From NCBI GenBank assembly GCA_018818925.1, contig JAHJQZ010000057.1, positions 1 through 64,000 of the forward strand: DNA of 64,000 nucleotides, written 5' to 3'. Position numbers and translations under genes: made by a program. The notes under the pieces were generated by a model. It did no database searches. It was not told the origin of the DNA and saw nothing but the letters and a program-made list of their open reading frames with translations. Source of the DNA: Alphaproteobacteria bacterium (GTDB lineage Bacteria > Pseudomonadota > Alphaproteobacteria > Rhizobiales > Devosiaceae). The first letter of the stretch is position 1, and each line of letters opens with the position of its first letter. Below are positions 1 to 10,235 of this stretch, piece after piece.

Positions 1-900
<900 letters not shown>

Positions 901-903
901 GCG

Positions 904-1027
904 GGTGAATGGTGAAGTGGTGAATTGTGAAATAGGGAGAAGCGAATAGACGATAGGTATTGGTGAACGGACACGACCACGCGACGTGCTGCGTCCCATT
1001 CACCATTCACCTTTCACTATTCACTGG
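904..1027. repeat. Inverted repeat of GTGAATGGTGAA units between atpD and atpC
   Basis: The left arm (about 904-931) is built from GTGAAT/GGTGAA units. The right arm (about 995-1027) carries their complements ATTCACC/TTCACT. The two arms can pair with a few mismatches into a long imperfect hairpin enclosing about 65 bases. The right arm ends about 7 bases before the atpC ATG, so the structure would sit against the atpC ribosome-binding region. The spacer itself carries no gene. Confidence 0.75.
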
Positions 1028-1033
1028 ATCGAC

Positions 1034-1456
1034 ATGGCTGACATCAAGATCGACATCGTCGCCCCCGAGCGGCAGCTTCTTTCGGCCGAGGCGGACTCGG
1101 TGTCCGTGCCCGGTACCGAGGGCTATTTCACCGTCATGGGCGAACACGCCCCGATGATGTCGATGCTCAAGCCCGGCTTCATCACCGTGGTGACCGACGA
1201 CAGGCCCGACATCTACTATGTGCGCGGCGGCTTTGCCGAAGTCAGTCCGGAAGGGCTCGTCATCCTCGCCGAGGAAGCCCAGCCCATTCGCGAATTCGAC
1301 CGCCCACGCATCGAGACCGCCATCCAGGAAGCCCGCGACGCCATGGTCGCCGCCGAGACCGATCGCGACAAGTGGGGCGCCGAACTGGTCGTCATCAGTC
1401 TCGAGAACCTCTTGATCGAGGCGGCAACACTCGAGCCGGGCAGCATCGCCCATTGA
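1034..1456 (+). CDS. atpC: F1Fo ATP synthase subunit epsilon
   Basis: The 140-residue product is the small central-stalk epsilon subunit, which couples rotation and can inhibit ATP hydrolysis. The N-terminal beta-sandwich is recognisable from KIDIVAPERQLLSAEADSVSVPGTEG and the following GEHAPM segment. A longer reading frame begins at 986, but the start at 1034 (MADIKIDIV) is the family start, and the upstream codons only translate the inverted repeat. It is the last gene of the atp operon here. Its translation may be modulated by the hairpin immediately upstream. Confidence 0.96.
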   Translation: MADIKIDIVAPERQLLSAEADSVSVPGTEGYFTVMGEHAPMMSMLKPGFITVVTDDRPDIYYVRGGFAEVSPEGLVILAEEAQPIREFDRPRIETAIQEARDAMVAAETDRDKWGAELVVISLENLLIEAATLEPGSIAH

Positions 1457-1609
1457 GGTTTTGGCGCCAGCCGAGCCGTAGCGACGCGCCGCAACATGCT
1501 GTTCGGCGCGTTGTTCATATGGGGGCACCAAAAGCACAGTTCCGGGCCGGAATATGGTGCGACAATGCCGGCCTACGCAACACTCGCAAGACAACAGGAA
1601 ATCTGTTAT

Positions 1610-1625
1610 ATTCAGATATGCGTAT
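1610..1625 (+). promoter_or_regulatory. Candidate SqrR/BigR-type operator ATTC-N8-GTAT
   Basis: ATTC at 1610-1613 is followed, after 8 bases, by GTAT at 1622-1625. This differs by one base from the ATTC-N8-GAAT pattern I recall for SqrR-type sulfane-sulfur repressors. It lies in an AT-rich stretch 12 bases before the ATG of the regulator at 1637, as expected for an autoregulatory operator. The assignment rests on the pattern and on the adjacent gene only. Confidence 0.45.
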
Positions 1626-1636
1626 GTGAAAAGGGC

Positions 1637-1936
1637 ATGATCATGGAGGTTCTCGACCTTGCCGACCGCGCCGGAGACGCCGCCGAACTGCTGGCAGCCA
1701 TGGCGCATCGCAAGCGGCTGATGATCCTGTGCTACCTTTTGAGCGAGGAGATGAGCGTCAACGCCCTCGCCGAAAAGCTCGATATCGCCCAGCCGACGCT
1801 GTCGCAGCACCTGGCCAAGCTCAGGGACCTCAAGCTCGTATCGCCGCGCCGCGACGGCAACCTCGTTTACTATCGGCTCGCCTCGGGCGAGGTCGAGCAG
1901 GTTCTGCGCGCCTTGCATTCCGCCTATTGCGTCTGA
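1637..1936 (+). CDS. ArsR-family regulator of the BigR/SqrR (persulfide sensor) type
   Basis: The 99-residue winged-helix repressor has the typical recognition-helix region AQPTLSQHLAKLRDLKLV and the wing segment RRDGNLVYYRL. Two cysteines stand at residues 32 (MILCYLL) and 98 (SAYCV), 66 residues apart. This is the spacing of the redox cysteine pair of SqrR (41/107) and BigR (42/108), which form a polysulfide-linked disulfide when sulfane sulfur rises. The frame is open upstream to 1496, but alignment favours the ATG at 1637. No persulfide dioxygenase or sulfide:quinone oxidoreductase is adjacent, so its target genes are unknown; a DUF442 gene lies 13 kb away at 14746. Confidence 0.8.
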   Translation: MIMEVLDLADRAGDAAELLAAMAHRKRLMILCYLLSEEMSVNALAEKLDIAQPTLSQHLAKLRDLKLVSPRRDGNLVYYRLASGEVEQVLRALHSAYCV

Positions 1937-2000
1937 GCCGTTTTTAGCAAAAATCGTTGCCGATCGTCGCGGAGAGGCTGTCGGTCCCGCCACCGGTTTG

Positions 2001-2107
2001 CTAGATCATGTCCGTCAAAGCGGATGATCGATGTCCGTTTTGCACATGCGACCACTCGGGCACTTGTGCCATGCGTTTTGATTGCGTCAGAACGTGCCAG
2101 GGCCTGG
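2001..2107. repeat. Dispersed palindromic repeat, family A, degenerate copy
   Basis: This stretch has the order of blocks found in the copies at 29410 and 34342: an imperfect hairpin around CAAAGCGGAT/ATGTCCGTTTTG, then GCGACCACTC, then a GCGTTTTGATT palindrome (here with GTCAGAACG as the second arm). It is diverged but clearly related. The frame of the following ROK regulator is open through it, which would add a spurious N-terminal extension if the first start were chosen. Confidence 0.65.
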
Positions 2108-2151
2108 TCGGACAAGGACGGCCGTTTCCACCGTCTCGGGGCACAACATCA

Positions 2152-3336
2152 ATGCGGCTGCAAGCAAAATCCCCGCATCGTCCGATCCGCGGCGCCGGCA
2201 GCCAGCACGCCGCCATGCGACGGAGCAACGAAAACACCATCCTCGCCCTGCTGTTGCACACGCCCGACCTTCCCGGTTCGGTGATCGCAAAGCGGACCGG
2301 TCTGGCGCCGCAGACCGTTTCGGTGCTGCTGCGCAAGCTCGAAACCGAAGGGCTGATCCTTCGCCGCGAGGCCCTGCGCGGCAAGCGCGGCCAACCGGCC
2401 GTGCCGTTCCGCCTCAACCCGGATGCCGGCTATGTCATCGGCATCGAGATCGGCTGGCGGCATGCCGATTTCGTCCTGCTCGATTTCGCCGGCGGCGTCA
2501 CGCCGGGCGCGCGCATCACCTATCCCTACCCCCATCCCGACCGGTTGGTCGCCGACACGATCGACGGCATCGAGCACCTGCGCGCCGAGGTGGCGCGACG
2601 CGATGTCCGCATACTCGGCATCGCCCAGACCGGTCCGGCCGGCCTTGCCGAGCGCGCCTTCGTCCTCGGCGCCTCGGACGAGGAAAGCCGGCGCCTTGCC
2701 GAAATCGACCTGACGGCCGAAATCGAGCGGCGTACCGGGCTTCCCGTCACCTTCTCCAATGACGGCGCTTCGGCATTGTGGGCGGAAGCCGTGTTCGGCC
2801 GCGTCCCGCGCGACCGCGACTGCGCCTATGTCTATTTGTCGACCTTCATCGGCAGCGCCCTTTATGTCGACGGGCGGGTGCTCGGCGACAAAGGCATGAA
2901 CGCCGCCCGCATCGGCGCCGCCATGACGCGCGAGACGGACGGCAGTATCGGCGTGTTGCACATGACCGCATCGCTTTGGGCGCTGGCGCGATTCCTGGCT
3001 TCGCGTGGACACGCGGGGCCGCAGCAGGATTTCACCAGGCTCGACTGGCAGGCGGCCGAAAAGGACATTGCCGACTGGCTCGACCAGGCGGCGGGCGATC
3101 TGGCTTTGGCCTGCGCCAACACCTCGGCCATTGTCGGCGTTTCTGTCATCGTTATGGACGGGATTTTGCCTCGACCCCTGCTGGCCCGCGTCGTCAACGC
3201 CATCCAGGCGCGCATCAACGCCCTGCCCATCGAGATCTTCGCCACGCCCATCGTGCATCTGGGACAGGGCGGTCCGTCGGCGCCGGCCATCGGCGCCGCC
3301 TACCAGGTGTTCCACGCCCGCTATTTCGAAACCTGA
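2152..3336 (+). CDS. ROK-family transcriptional regulator
   Basis: The product (394 aa from this start) has an N-terminal winged helix ([21 protein letters not shown], about residues 40-60) followed by a ROK sugar-kinase-like fold ([20 protein letters not shown] onward). This is the NagC/XylR type of repressor that usually senses a sugar or sugar phosphate. The cysteine-rich zinc motif and kinase residues usual in ROK enzymes are not visible, so only effector binding is expected. The frame extends upstream to 2008, but that part translates a repeat; 2152 or the ATG at 2215 is more likely. No sugar operon adjoins it, so its target is unknown. Confidence 0.82.
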   Translation: MRLQAKSPHRPIRGAGSQHAAMRRSNENTILALLLHTPDLPGSVIAKRTGLAPQTVSVLLRKLETEGLILRREALRGKRGQPAVPFRLNPDAGYVIGIEIGWRHADFVLLDFAGGVTPGARITYPYPHPDRLVADTIDGIEHLRAEVARRDVRILGIAQTGPAGLAERAFVLGASDEESRRLAEIDLTAEIERRTGLPVTFSNDGASALWAEAVFGRVPRDRDCAYVYLSTFIGSALYVDGRVLGDKGMNAARIGAAMTRETDGSIGVLHMTASLWALARFLASRGHAGPQQDFTRLDWQAAEKDIADWLDQAAGDLALACANTSAIVGVSVIVMDGILPRPLLARVVNAIQARINALPIEIFATPIVHLGQGGPSAPAIGAAYQVFHARYFET

Positions 3337-3395
3337 CGCCCCGCCGCCGACGGCTCGCGCCGGGCGGCCGGGCCCTTGCCGGACATGCTACGCTC

Positions 3396-3761
3396 ATGAA
3401 AAAGACCATCGGCCTTGTCGCCCACGACCAGAAGAAGCCCGATCTCGCCGACTGGGCCGCGCACCACAGGCAGGCGCTCGGCCAGCACATTCTTTGCGCC
3501 ACCGGCACCACCGGCGGCGTCATCGAAAAGGCGACCGGGCTCGAGATCAACCTGCTCAAGAGCGGACCTCTGGGCGGCGACGCGCAACTGGGCGCCATGA
3601 TCGCCGAGCAAAGGCTCGACGTGCTGATCTTTTTCATCGATCCGCTTTCCGCCCTGCCTCACGATGTCGACGTCAAGGCGCTGACCCGGCTTGCCATCCT
3701 TTACAACGTGCCCTTCGCCTGCAATCGCGCCACCGCCACGGCGGTGCTCAAGCACATCTGA
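3396..3761 (+). CDS. mgsA: Methylglyoxal synthase
   Basis: The 121-residue enzyme converts dihydroxyacetone phosphate to methylglyoxal and phosphate, a bypass of lower glycolysis. Family motifs are clear: the N-terminal [10 protein letters not shown], the central [15 protein letters not shown] bearing the catalytic aspartate, the IFFIDPL phosphate/active-site region, and the C-terminal [12 protein letters not shown]. The length fits the bacterial family. It lies 59 bp after the ROK regulator. A glyoxalase II gene (30555-31328) that could take part in methylglyoxal detoxification is elsewhere in the window. Confidence 0.95.
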   Translation: MKKTIGLVAHDQKKPDLADWAAHHRQALGQHILCATGTTGGVIEKATGLEINLLKSGPLGGDAQLGAMIAEQRLDVLIFFIDPLSALPHDVDVKALTRLAILYNVPFACNRATATAVLKHI

Positions 3762-4178
3762 GGGCCGCCCCGTAGCCGCCTCCTCCGGCCGCGACTTATT
3801 CCTGTCCCTTTGGGGCGACAAATTGCCGGTGGCCGCGCCCGTGCACGGCTTCCCAGCGACCGCGCAACCACGGTCATAAGCGCACGGAACCGGCTAAAAC
3901 CCTTGCGAAACGGGCCTATTGCGACTATTGGCGTCGCGGTGAAGTCTTGACCGTCTGGTCGAAATCGCCGCCCGAGCCCCGTCCGCGTCGAAACGCGGCG
4001 ATTGACCCGGAGGCGGGGCTGTTCCAGATTGCCGGGGCTGTCGCCGCGTGAGCATGATCGGTAGGGGCATGGGGCGCCCTTCCGCATTTGATCGTGCGAC
4101 GAACCCTAAAAGCCGGAGCGTGCCGGGCGAGTGATCGTCTGCCGCGACCAGCAAAACAAGACGACCGGGACTGGGCAC
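3762..4178. other. Intergenic region upstream of the liv-type operon
   Basis: These 417 bp hold no convincing gene on either strand. A weak promoter-like pair is TTGACC (4002-4007) with CAGATT 17 bases downstream (4025-4030); the second hexamer is a poor match. No T-rich terminator follows mgsA. The region presumably carries the promoter of the transporter operon. Confidence 0.4.
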
Positions 4179-4961
<783 letters not shown>

Positions 4962-4966
4962 GCCTC

Positions 4967-5677
4967 ATGGCCATGATCGAAATGAAACAGGTGGTCGGCG
5001 GCTATGGCGGCGCCCCGGTTCTCAACGGCGTCGACATTGCCATCGACAACACCGATATCGGCGTCATCGTCGGCCCGAACGGCGCCGGCAAATCGACGGC
5101 GCTCAAGGCCATTTTCGGCCTGGTCAAGGTCGCTTCCGGCGAGGTGCTGTTCGAGGACAGGCCGATCGCCAATTCCCTGCCCGACCGGCTCGTGCCGATG
5201 GGCCTTTCCTTCGTGCCGCAGGAAAAGAACGTCTTCACCTCGCTGACCGTCGAGGAGAACCTCGAAATGGGCGCCTTCATCCGGCGCGACGACATCAGGG
5301 ACACGCTCGATTCGGTCTATGAGATGTTTCCGCCCCTGAAGGAAAAACGCCACCAGGTCGCCGGCGAGCTTTCGGGCGGCCAGCGCCAGATGGTGGCGAT
5401 GGGGCGGGCGCTGATGAGCGAACCCAAGCTCCTGATGCTCGACGAGCCCTCGGCCGGCCTTTCCCCGCGCTATGTCGGCGAGATCTTCGACCAGATTCTC
5501 AAGGTCAACGCCGCCGGCGTCGGCATATTGATGGTCGAACAGAACGCCAGGCGCGCCCTCGGCTTCGCGTCCAGGGGCTTCGTCCTTGCCGGCGGCAAGA
5601 ACCTGTTCACGGGAACGGGAAAGGAATTGCTCGCCGATCCGGACGTGGCCGCAAGCTTTCTCGGAGGGCACGGCTGA
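4967..5677 (+). CDS. livF: Branched-chain amino-acid type ABC transporter, ATP-binding protein (LivF-like)
   Basis: The 236-residue ATPase is the shorter second nucleotide-binding subunit of the HAAT importer. Walker A is GPNGAGKST (residues 36-44), the signature is LSGGQRQMVAMGRALM and Walker B is LLMLDEPSAGLSP. A GGAGG-like ribosome site at 4948-4953 precedes the ATG. The stop overlaps the start of livH by one base (TGATG), which indicates translational coupling. Its partner ATPase is the preceding gene. Confidence 0.93.
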   Translation: MAMIEMKQVVGGYGGAPVLNGVDIAIDNTDIGVIVGPNGAGKSTALKAIFGLVKVASGEVLFEDRPIANSLPDRLVPMGLSFVPQEKNVFTSLTVEENLEMGAFIRRDDIRDTLDSVYEMFPPLKEKRHQVAGELSGGQRQMVAMGRALMSEPKLLMLDEPSAGLSPRYVGEIFDQILKVNAAGVGILMVEQNARRALGFASRGFVLAGGKNLFTGTGKELLADPDVAASFLGGHG

Positions 5678-6684
5678 TGGACGAGATCATCTTTCTTGTC
5701 AACAAGGTGGTGATCTCGGGCGCGGTGCTCGGGTCGATCTATGCGCTCGGCGCCATCGGCGTGACGCTGATCTTCGGCATCCTGAGGTTTGCCCATTTCG
5801 CCCATGGCGACATGATGACCATGGGCGCCTTCGTCGCCTTTCTTTTGGCGGCACTGGTCGGGGCCATGGGCATCACCGCGCCGGTGCCGCTGGCGTTTGT
5901 GGTGCTGCCCCTCGCCGTTGTCATCACCGCCGTCCTTGCCCTGCTCATCGACCGTGGTTTCTACGCGCCGCTCAGGGCGCGCGGCGCCAAGCCGGTGACG
6001 CTGCTGATCGCCTCGATCGGGGTGACGCTGATGATCCAGGGCCTCATCCGGCTGGTCTTCGGTTCGGGCACGCGCAACATGTATCTCGACATCGAAGACA
6101 AAATCATCTTCCGGATGGATTTTGGCTGGCTGGGCGGCACGCGGCCGCTGGTCCTGTCCCAGCCGCAGATCCTCATGTTTTTCGTCACCCTCGCCTGCAT
6201 CACCGGCCTGCATTTCTTTCTGACCCGCACCCGCATGGGCAAGGCGATGCGGGCGACCTCGGACAATCTCGACCTCGCTCAGGTCTCGGGCATCAATACC
6301 CAGCAGGTGGTCACCGTCACCTGGCTCATCGCCGGTTCGCTCGCCTGTCTTGCCGGCACCATGCTGGCGCTCGACGTCAATCTGAGACCGGACCTTGCCT
6401 TCAACATCGTGCTGCCGATCTTCGCGGCCGCCATCGTCGGTGGCCTCGGCAATGCCTATGGCGCCATCGCCGGCGGCCTATTGATCGGCGTCACCGAGGC
6501 GCTGGCGGTCTTCAACTGGACGGCGGTGCTCCGGCCGTTCGCGCCCTATCTGCCGTTTGGCATGGAACTGCCGGCCAATCTCGCCCTGGTGCCCACCGAA
6601 TACAAGCTGACCGTCGCCTTCGTCATTCTCGTCATCACGCTCCTCTGGCGCCCGACGGGCATTTTCCGCGGGCTTTCGACATGA
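5677..6684 (+). CDS. livH: Branched-chain amino-acid type ABC transporter, permease (LivH-like)
   Basis: The 335-residue integral membrane protein has about eight hydrophobic segments and the LivH-family features GSIYALGAIGVTLIFGILRF near the N terminus and AAAIVGGLGNAYGAIAGGLLIG near the C terminus. It forms one half of the transmembrane channel with LivM. The start overlaps the livF stop and the stop overlaps the livM start (ATGA), so the genes are co-translated. It is somewhat longer than the E. coli protein (~308 aa), which is common in alphaproteobacterial paralogs. Confidence 0.94.
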   Translation: MDEIIFLVNKVVISGAVLGSIYALGAIGVTLIFGILRFAHFAHGDMMTMGAFVAFLLAALVGAMGITAPVPLAFVVLPLAVVITAVLALLIDRGFYAPLRARGAKPVTLLIASIGVTLMIQGLIRLVFGSGTRNMYLDIEDKIIFRMDFGWLGGTRPLVLSQPQILMFFVTLACITGLHFFLTRTRMGKAMRATSDNLDLAQVSGINTQQVVTVTWLIAGSLACLAGTMLALDVNLRPDLAFNIVLPIFAAAIVGGLGNAYGAIAGGLLIGVTEALAVFNWTAVLRPFAPYLPFGMELPANLALVPTEYKLTVAFVILVITLLWRPTGIFRGLST

Positions 6685-8000
6685 TCCCCGATCGCCGCAC
6701 GCTTTATGCCTTCGCCGCGCTTATCGTCTTCGTCACCCTTGTCGGGGTCTGGCAGGGGCCGGCCAATGTCTCGCTGCTGATCGCCCACACGCTCGCCTAT
6801 TCTCTGATCGCGCTGGGGCTCAACATCCAGTTCGGCTATGGCGGCCTGTTCAATTTCGCCATCATGGGTTTTTTGATGGTGGGCGGGGCAACGAATGTCT
6901 TCTTCTCGTTCCCGATCAACCCCGACTTCTGGGCCTCTGACGGGCCGATGCTGCTCGGGCGGGCGCTGCTCGCCTTTGTCGCCGGCGCCCTCCTAGTTCT
7001 CGGCGCCCGCCGTCTCGATCGCTTCGGGATAAAGGGCAAGGCGCGCGGCATTGCCATCGGTATTGCCTGGTTCGTCGCCTACCTCGTCTACCGCAGCCAG
7101 ATCGATCCGGCGGCGGCCTATATCGAATCGACGAGCGGCTGGATCGGCGGGCTTGGGCTCTATCCGGTGATCGGCTGGGCCATGGCCGGCGTCGTCGTCG
7201 CCTTCATCGCCCGCATCATCGGCAAAATTACGCTCGGCCTCAGGTCCGACTACCTTGCCATCGCCACCATCGGCATTTCCGAAATCCTCAGATCGTTCGT
7301 CAAGAACATGGACTGGCTGACCCGCGGCACGCTGGCAGTGTCGCCGGTGCCATGGCCGGTACCCCAACCCCAGAACCTGCAGGCGGTCGGCGTTTCGATC
7401 GATGATTCCTTCGTCTATGCCCGGCTCGGTTTCATCCTCTTGCTGGCGGTGGTTTTCGTTGCCGCCTTCGTGCTCGTCAATCGCGCCTATGGCGGTCCGT
7501 GGGGCCGGATGATGCGCGCCATCCGCGACAATCATGTCGCCGCCGAAGCCATGGGCAAGAACGTGCGGGTCCGTCAGCTCGAATTGTTCGTGCTCGGCTC
7601 GATCCTGATGGGCATCGGCGGCGCCATGCTGGTCACCTTCTCCCAGATCCTCGATCCCTCCGGCTACCAGCCGATCAACCACACTTTTCTTGTCTGGGTG
7701 ATGGTGATCGTCGGTGGCGCCGGCAACAACTGGGGCGCGGTGCTCGGCGCCGTCCTCATCTACTTCATCTGGATTCTTTCCGATCCCCTGGCGCAGTTTC
7801 TTTTCCTCAATCTCTCCCGCTGGACCGAAGCGATCGGCTGGGGTGCCATTCCGGAAATCGATTCGCGCTCGCTGCAGATGCGCGTTTTCGTGCTCGGGCT
7901 GGTGATTTCGATCGCCTTGCGCTACGCGCCGCAGGGCCTCATCCCCGAAATCGTCCACAAGCATCATCCCGAGCTGGGGCACAAGAAGGCGGGGGCCTGA
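6681..8000 (+). CDS. livM: Branched-chain amino-acid type ABC transporter, permease (LivM-like)
   Basis: The 439-residue permease is highly hydrophobic, with the LivM hallmark GLNIQFGYGGLFNFAIMGF and the long cytoplasmic region GRMMRAIRDNHVAAEAMGKN that contacts the ATPase. A hydrophilic stretch near residues 107-120 separates the first membrane helices from the rest. The ATG at 6681 overlaps the livH stop by four bases; the frame is open much further upstream, but only inside livF and livH. It completes the membrane part of the importer. Confidence 0.94.
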   Translation: MIPDRRTLYAFAALIVFVTLVGVWQGPANVSLLIAHTLAYSLIALGLNIQFGYGGLFNFAIMGFLMVGGATNVFFSFPINPDFWASDGPMLLGRALLAFVAGALLVLGARRLDRFGIKGKARGIAIGIAWFVAYLVYRSQIDPAAAYIESTSGWIGGLGLYPVIGWAMAGVVVAFIARIIGKITLGLRSDYLAIATIGISEILRSFVKNMDWLTRGTLAVSPVPWPVPQPQNLQAVGVSIDDSFVYARLGFILLLAVVFVAAFVLVNRAYGGPWGRMMRAIRDNHVAAEAMGKNVRVRQLELFVLGSILMGIGGAMLVTFSQILDPSGYQPINHTFLVWVMVIVGGAGNNWGAVLGAVLIYFIWILSDPLAQFLFLNLSRWTEAIGWGAIPEIDSRSLQMRVFVLGLVISIALRYAPQGLIPEIVHKHHPELGHKKAGA

Positions 8001-8169
8001 CCTCGACCGCCGAAGAAGCGACCCGTCGGCCTGGCCGCCCCTTGTCGAGCGTGAACCGAAAAGTCAGCTTCCGTTCAGCTTGAATGTGCTTTTCTTCATG
8101 GCGACGAGGGGCCCGACGGACGCCCCGCCCTGTCCGGAATGGACAGCAAGCCAGTGAGGAATCGTTCAA

Positions 8170-8727
8170 ATGAAATTCGCCAAGCTTGCCAGGATCGGGC
8201 TCATGTCGACCCTTGCGATCGCCATGACCACCGAGGCTTTCGCCGTCGAGGCGACGCCGATAACCGAACTCAACATCCGGACGGGCCCGGGAAAGCAGTT
8301 CGCCGTTCTCGACACGCTTTATCGGGGCGAAGTGGTCGATGTCGCCGAGTGCCAGGCGAACGGCTGGTGCATGGTCTATCGCAACGGTCCAGACGGCTGG
8401 GTCTCGGCCAGATACCTGACGCAGGTGTCGGCCGGCGACTTGCCGCCCGTGGTTGACGACTACCCGCCCGAGCCGGTCTATCCGAACTATCCGCCCCGGC
8501 GCAATTATCCGCCCCAGCAAAACTACCCGCCACCCCAGCCGGACACTTCCGCAAGCGACGCCGACGCCGCAGCCGGTCTTGCCTTCCTCGCTATTCTCGG
8601 CCTCAGCGCCGCCGTCATCGCCGGCGGAATCGCCCAGGACAACAACCCGCCCCACCAGCCCAACGGGCAGGTCTGCCAGCCGGGTTTCCGCTGGTCCATG
8701 CGCGCCCACCACTGCGTCGCCAACTGA
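8170..8727 (+). CDS. Secreted/membrane-anchored protein with bacterial SH3 domain
   Basis: The 185-residue protein starts with a signal peptide (to about residue 25, ...TEAFA). A bacterial SH3 domain follows (TELNIRTGPGKQFAVLDTL, then GWCMVYRNGPDGWVSARYL). Next come a proline/tyrosine-rich segment with repeated NYPP units (about residues 100-125), a hydrophobic helix (about 133-157) and a short tail with two cysteines (CQPGFRW...HHC). Such SH3 modules often bind cell-wall peptides; its exact role is unknown. It sits between the transporter permease genes and their convergent binding protein, and is not obviously part of transport. Confidence 0.8.
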   Translation: MKFAKLARIGLMSTLAIAMTTEAFAVEATPITELNIRTGPGKQFAVLDTLYRGEVVDVAECQANGWCMVYRNGPDGWVSARYLTQVSAGDLPPVVDDYPPEPVYPNYPPRRNYPPQQNYPPPQPDTSASDADAAAGLAFLAILGLSAAVIAGGIAQDNNPPHQPNGQVCQPGFRWSMRAHHCVAN

Positions 8728-8748
8728 TCGAACGTTCCTCCCGATGAA

Positions 8749-8776
8749 AAAAGGCCCGGATCGCTCCGGGCCTTTT
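8749..8776. terminator. Bidirectional rho-independent terminator
   Basis: A perfect 12-bp stem (AAAAGGCCCGGA, loop TCGC, TCCGGGCCTTTT) has an A-tract on one side and a T-tract on the other, so it can act on both strands. It separates the SH3 gene from the convergently transcribed binding-protein gene, 22 bp from the stop of each. Confidence 0.9.
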
Positions 8777-8798
8777 GCCATTCGCATGAGGTCGGAAC

Positions 8799-10001
8799 CT
8801 ACTCGATCAGCCCCTGGCTGACCTGCGCGCCGCCCTGGATCTCGAACCACTCGATGGCGCCGGGCACATCGCCGAGATCGTCGAATTCGATGACGCCCGA
8901 GGCGCCCTGGTAGTTGATGTCGGTGCCGGCCTTGATCAGCTCGACAGCCTTGGCCCATTCGCCGGGGAGAATGGTCTCGCCGGGTTCGTTCGCCACTTCA
9001 CGCAGCGCCGCGGAAACGCCGGTGCGCTCGGCCGAGCCGGCCTTCTCGATGGCCAGCGCCAAAAGGAAAACGGCATCGAACGAGGTCGAGGCATAGGTCG
9101 CGTCCGGGGCGAGCCCGGCGGCGTTGACGATCGCCGAATAGGCGTCGAAAGCCGGACCGGCGGCCGGAGCGGCCTTGGTCAGGATCATGCCGTCGATGTC
9201 CTTGTGGTTCTTGACGAGGGCGTCGCCGGCCATGCCGTCGCCGCCGACATAGGTGGTGAAGAAGCCCGATTCCATGGCCTGGTCGAGGATGACGCCGCCG
9301 CCGGCGTTCTCGTAGCCATAGATGACCAGGGCATCGGCGCCCGCGGACTCGAGCTGACCGATCTCCGGACGATAGTCGGACTTGCCGTCTTCATGGGCAA
9401 CATAGGAAGAGACCGTGCCGCCCTTGGCCTCATAGGCCTCCTTGAACGCATCGGCCAGGCCCTTGCCGTAGTCACCATTGATATAGGTGACGGCAACGGT
9501 GTCGATGCCCTTGGACAGCAGCAGATCGGCGCCCTTGGTGCCCTGCATCGAGTCCGGGACGACGGTACGGAAAACGAGGTCGCTGTCGGCGAGCTCGCTG
9601 ACGGCCGGCGCGGTGGCCGACGGAGAGATCATCACCACATTGCCGGCGATGGCGGCGCCGTTGGCGGCGGCAATGGTCGGGCCGGAGCAATAGGCGCCAA
9701 AAATGGCCGTGACCTTCTCGGTGTTGACGAGACGGTCGGCGCCGGGGCCGCCGAGATCGCCCGAGCAGCCGGTATCGGCCATCACCGAAACGAGCGTCTG
9801 GCCGCCGAGGATGCCGCCCTGGGCATTGATGGCGTCGACCGCGATATTGCCGGCCTGCACCATGCCGGGGGCAAAGCCGGCGATCGGGCCGGTCACGTCG
9901 GCGAGAAAGCCGAGCTTGACGTCCGCGGCGAGTGCCGGCGCAGCGGCGAGAAGAACCGCGACGGCCGCGGTGGAAGCGAGAGACTTTGTCATTCTGTGCA
10001 T
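8799..10001 (-). CDS. Branched-chain amino-acid type ABC transporter, periplasmic substrate-binding protein
   Basis: The 400-residue protein begins with a signal peptide (MHRMTKSLAS...APALAADVKLGFL) and has the Peripla_BP_6 (LivJ-like) fold, seen in GFLADVTGPIAGF, DTGCSGDLGG, FGAYCSGPT and YINGDYGKGLADAF. It captures the ligand and delivers it to the LivHM channel. The ATG at 10001 is chosen because AAGGGG lies 5 bases upstream; the frame reaches back to 10022. It is convergent with the livGFHM genes across the terminator rather than in their operon, so partnership is inferred from proximity and family. Confidence 0.9.
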   Translation of the reverse strand: MHRMTKSLASTAAVAVLLAAAPALAADVKLGFLADVTGPIAGFAPGMVQAGNIAVDAINAQGGILGGQTLVSVMADTGCSGDLGGPGADRLVNTEKVTAIFGAYCSGPTIAAANGAAIAGNVVMISPSATAPAVSELADSDLVFRTVVPDSMQGTKGADLLLSKGIDTVAVTYINGDYGKGLADAFKEAYEAKGGTVSSYVAHEDGKSDYRPEIGQLESAGADALVIYGYENAGGGVILDQAMESGFFTTYVGGDGMAGDALVKNHKDIDGMILTKAAPAAGPAFDAYSAIVNAAGLAPDATYASTSFDAVFLLALAIEKAGSAERTGVSAALREVANEPGETILPGEWAKAVELIKAGTDINYQGASGVIEFDDLGDVPGAIEWFEIQGGAQVSQGLIE

Positions 10002-10235
10002 GGTTTCCCCTTGAATCGTCATACGTCGGCCCGCGGACGGGTTCGAATGCGCCGCCCCGCCGTGCCCGATCTTTTCGCGCCGCCATCATGGCGGGACGCC
10101 AACACGTAGTTTTGCACATTTTGTTCACCGGAGTCACCGGGATTGCATCAGCGCGACAAGCGGCCTCGCCTTTGCGCCGGCACGCCGATCGGGTAAGCCT
10201 TGCGGGCAGCCGAATGAGTCCTGGGGAAACCGACA

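Noticed and set aside
2008-2151. N-terminal extension of the ROK regulator
   Set aside because: The extra residues only translate the degenerate repeat at 2001-2107 and match no regulator; a later start is used.
8040-8075. EcfG-type stress promoter before the SH3 gene
   Set aside because: GAAC and CGTT are present, but the spacer is 15 bases rather than 16-17 and the first G is missing, so the match is weak.
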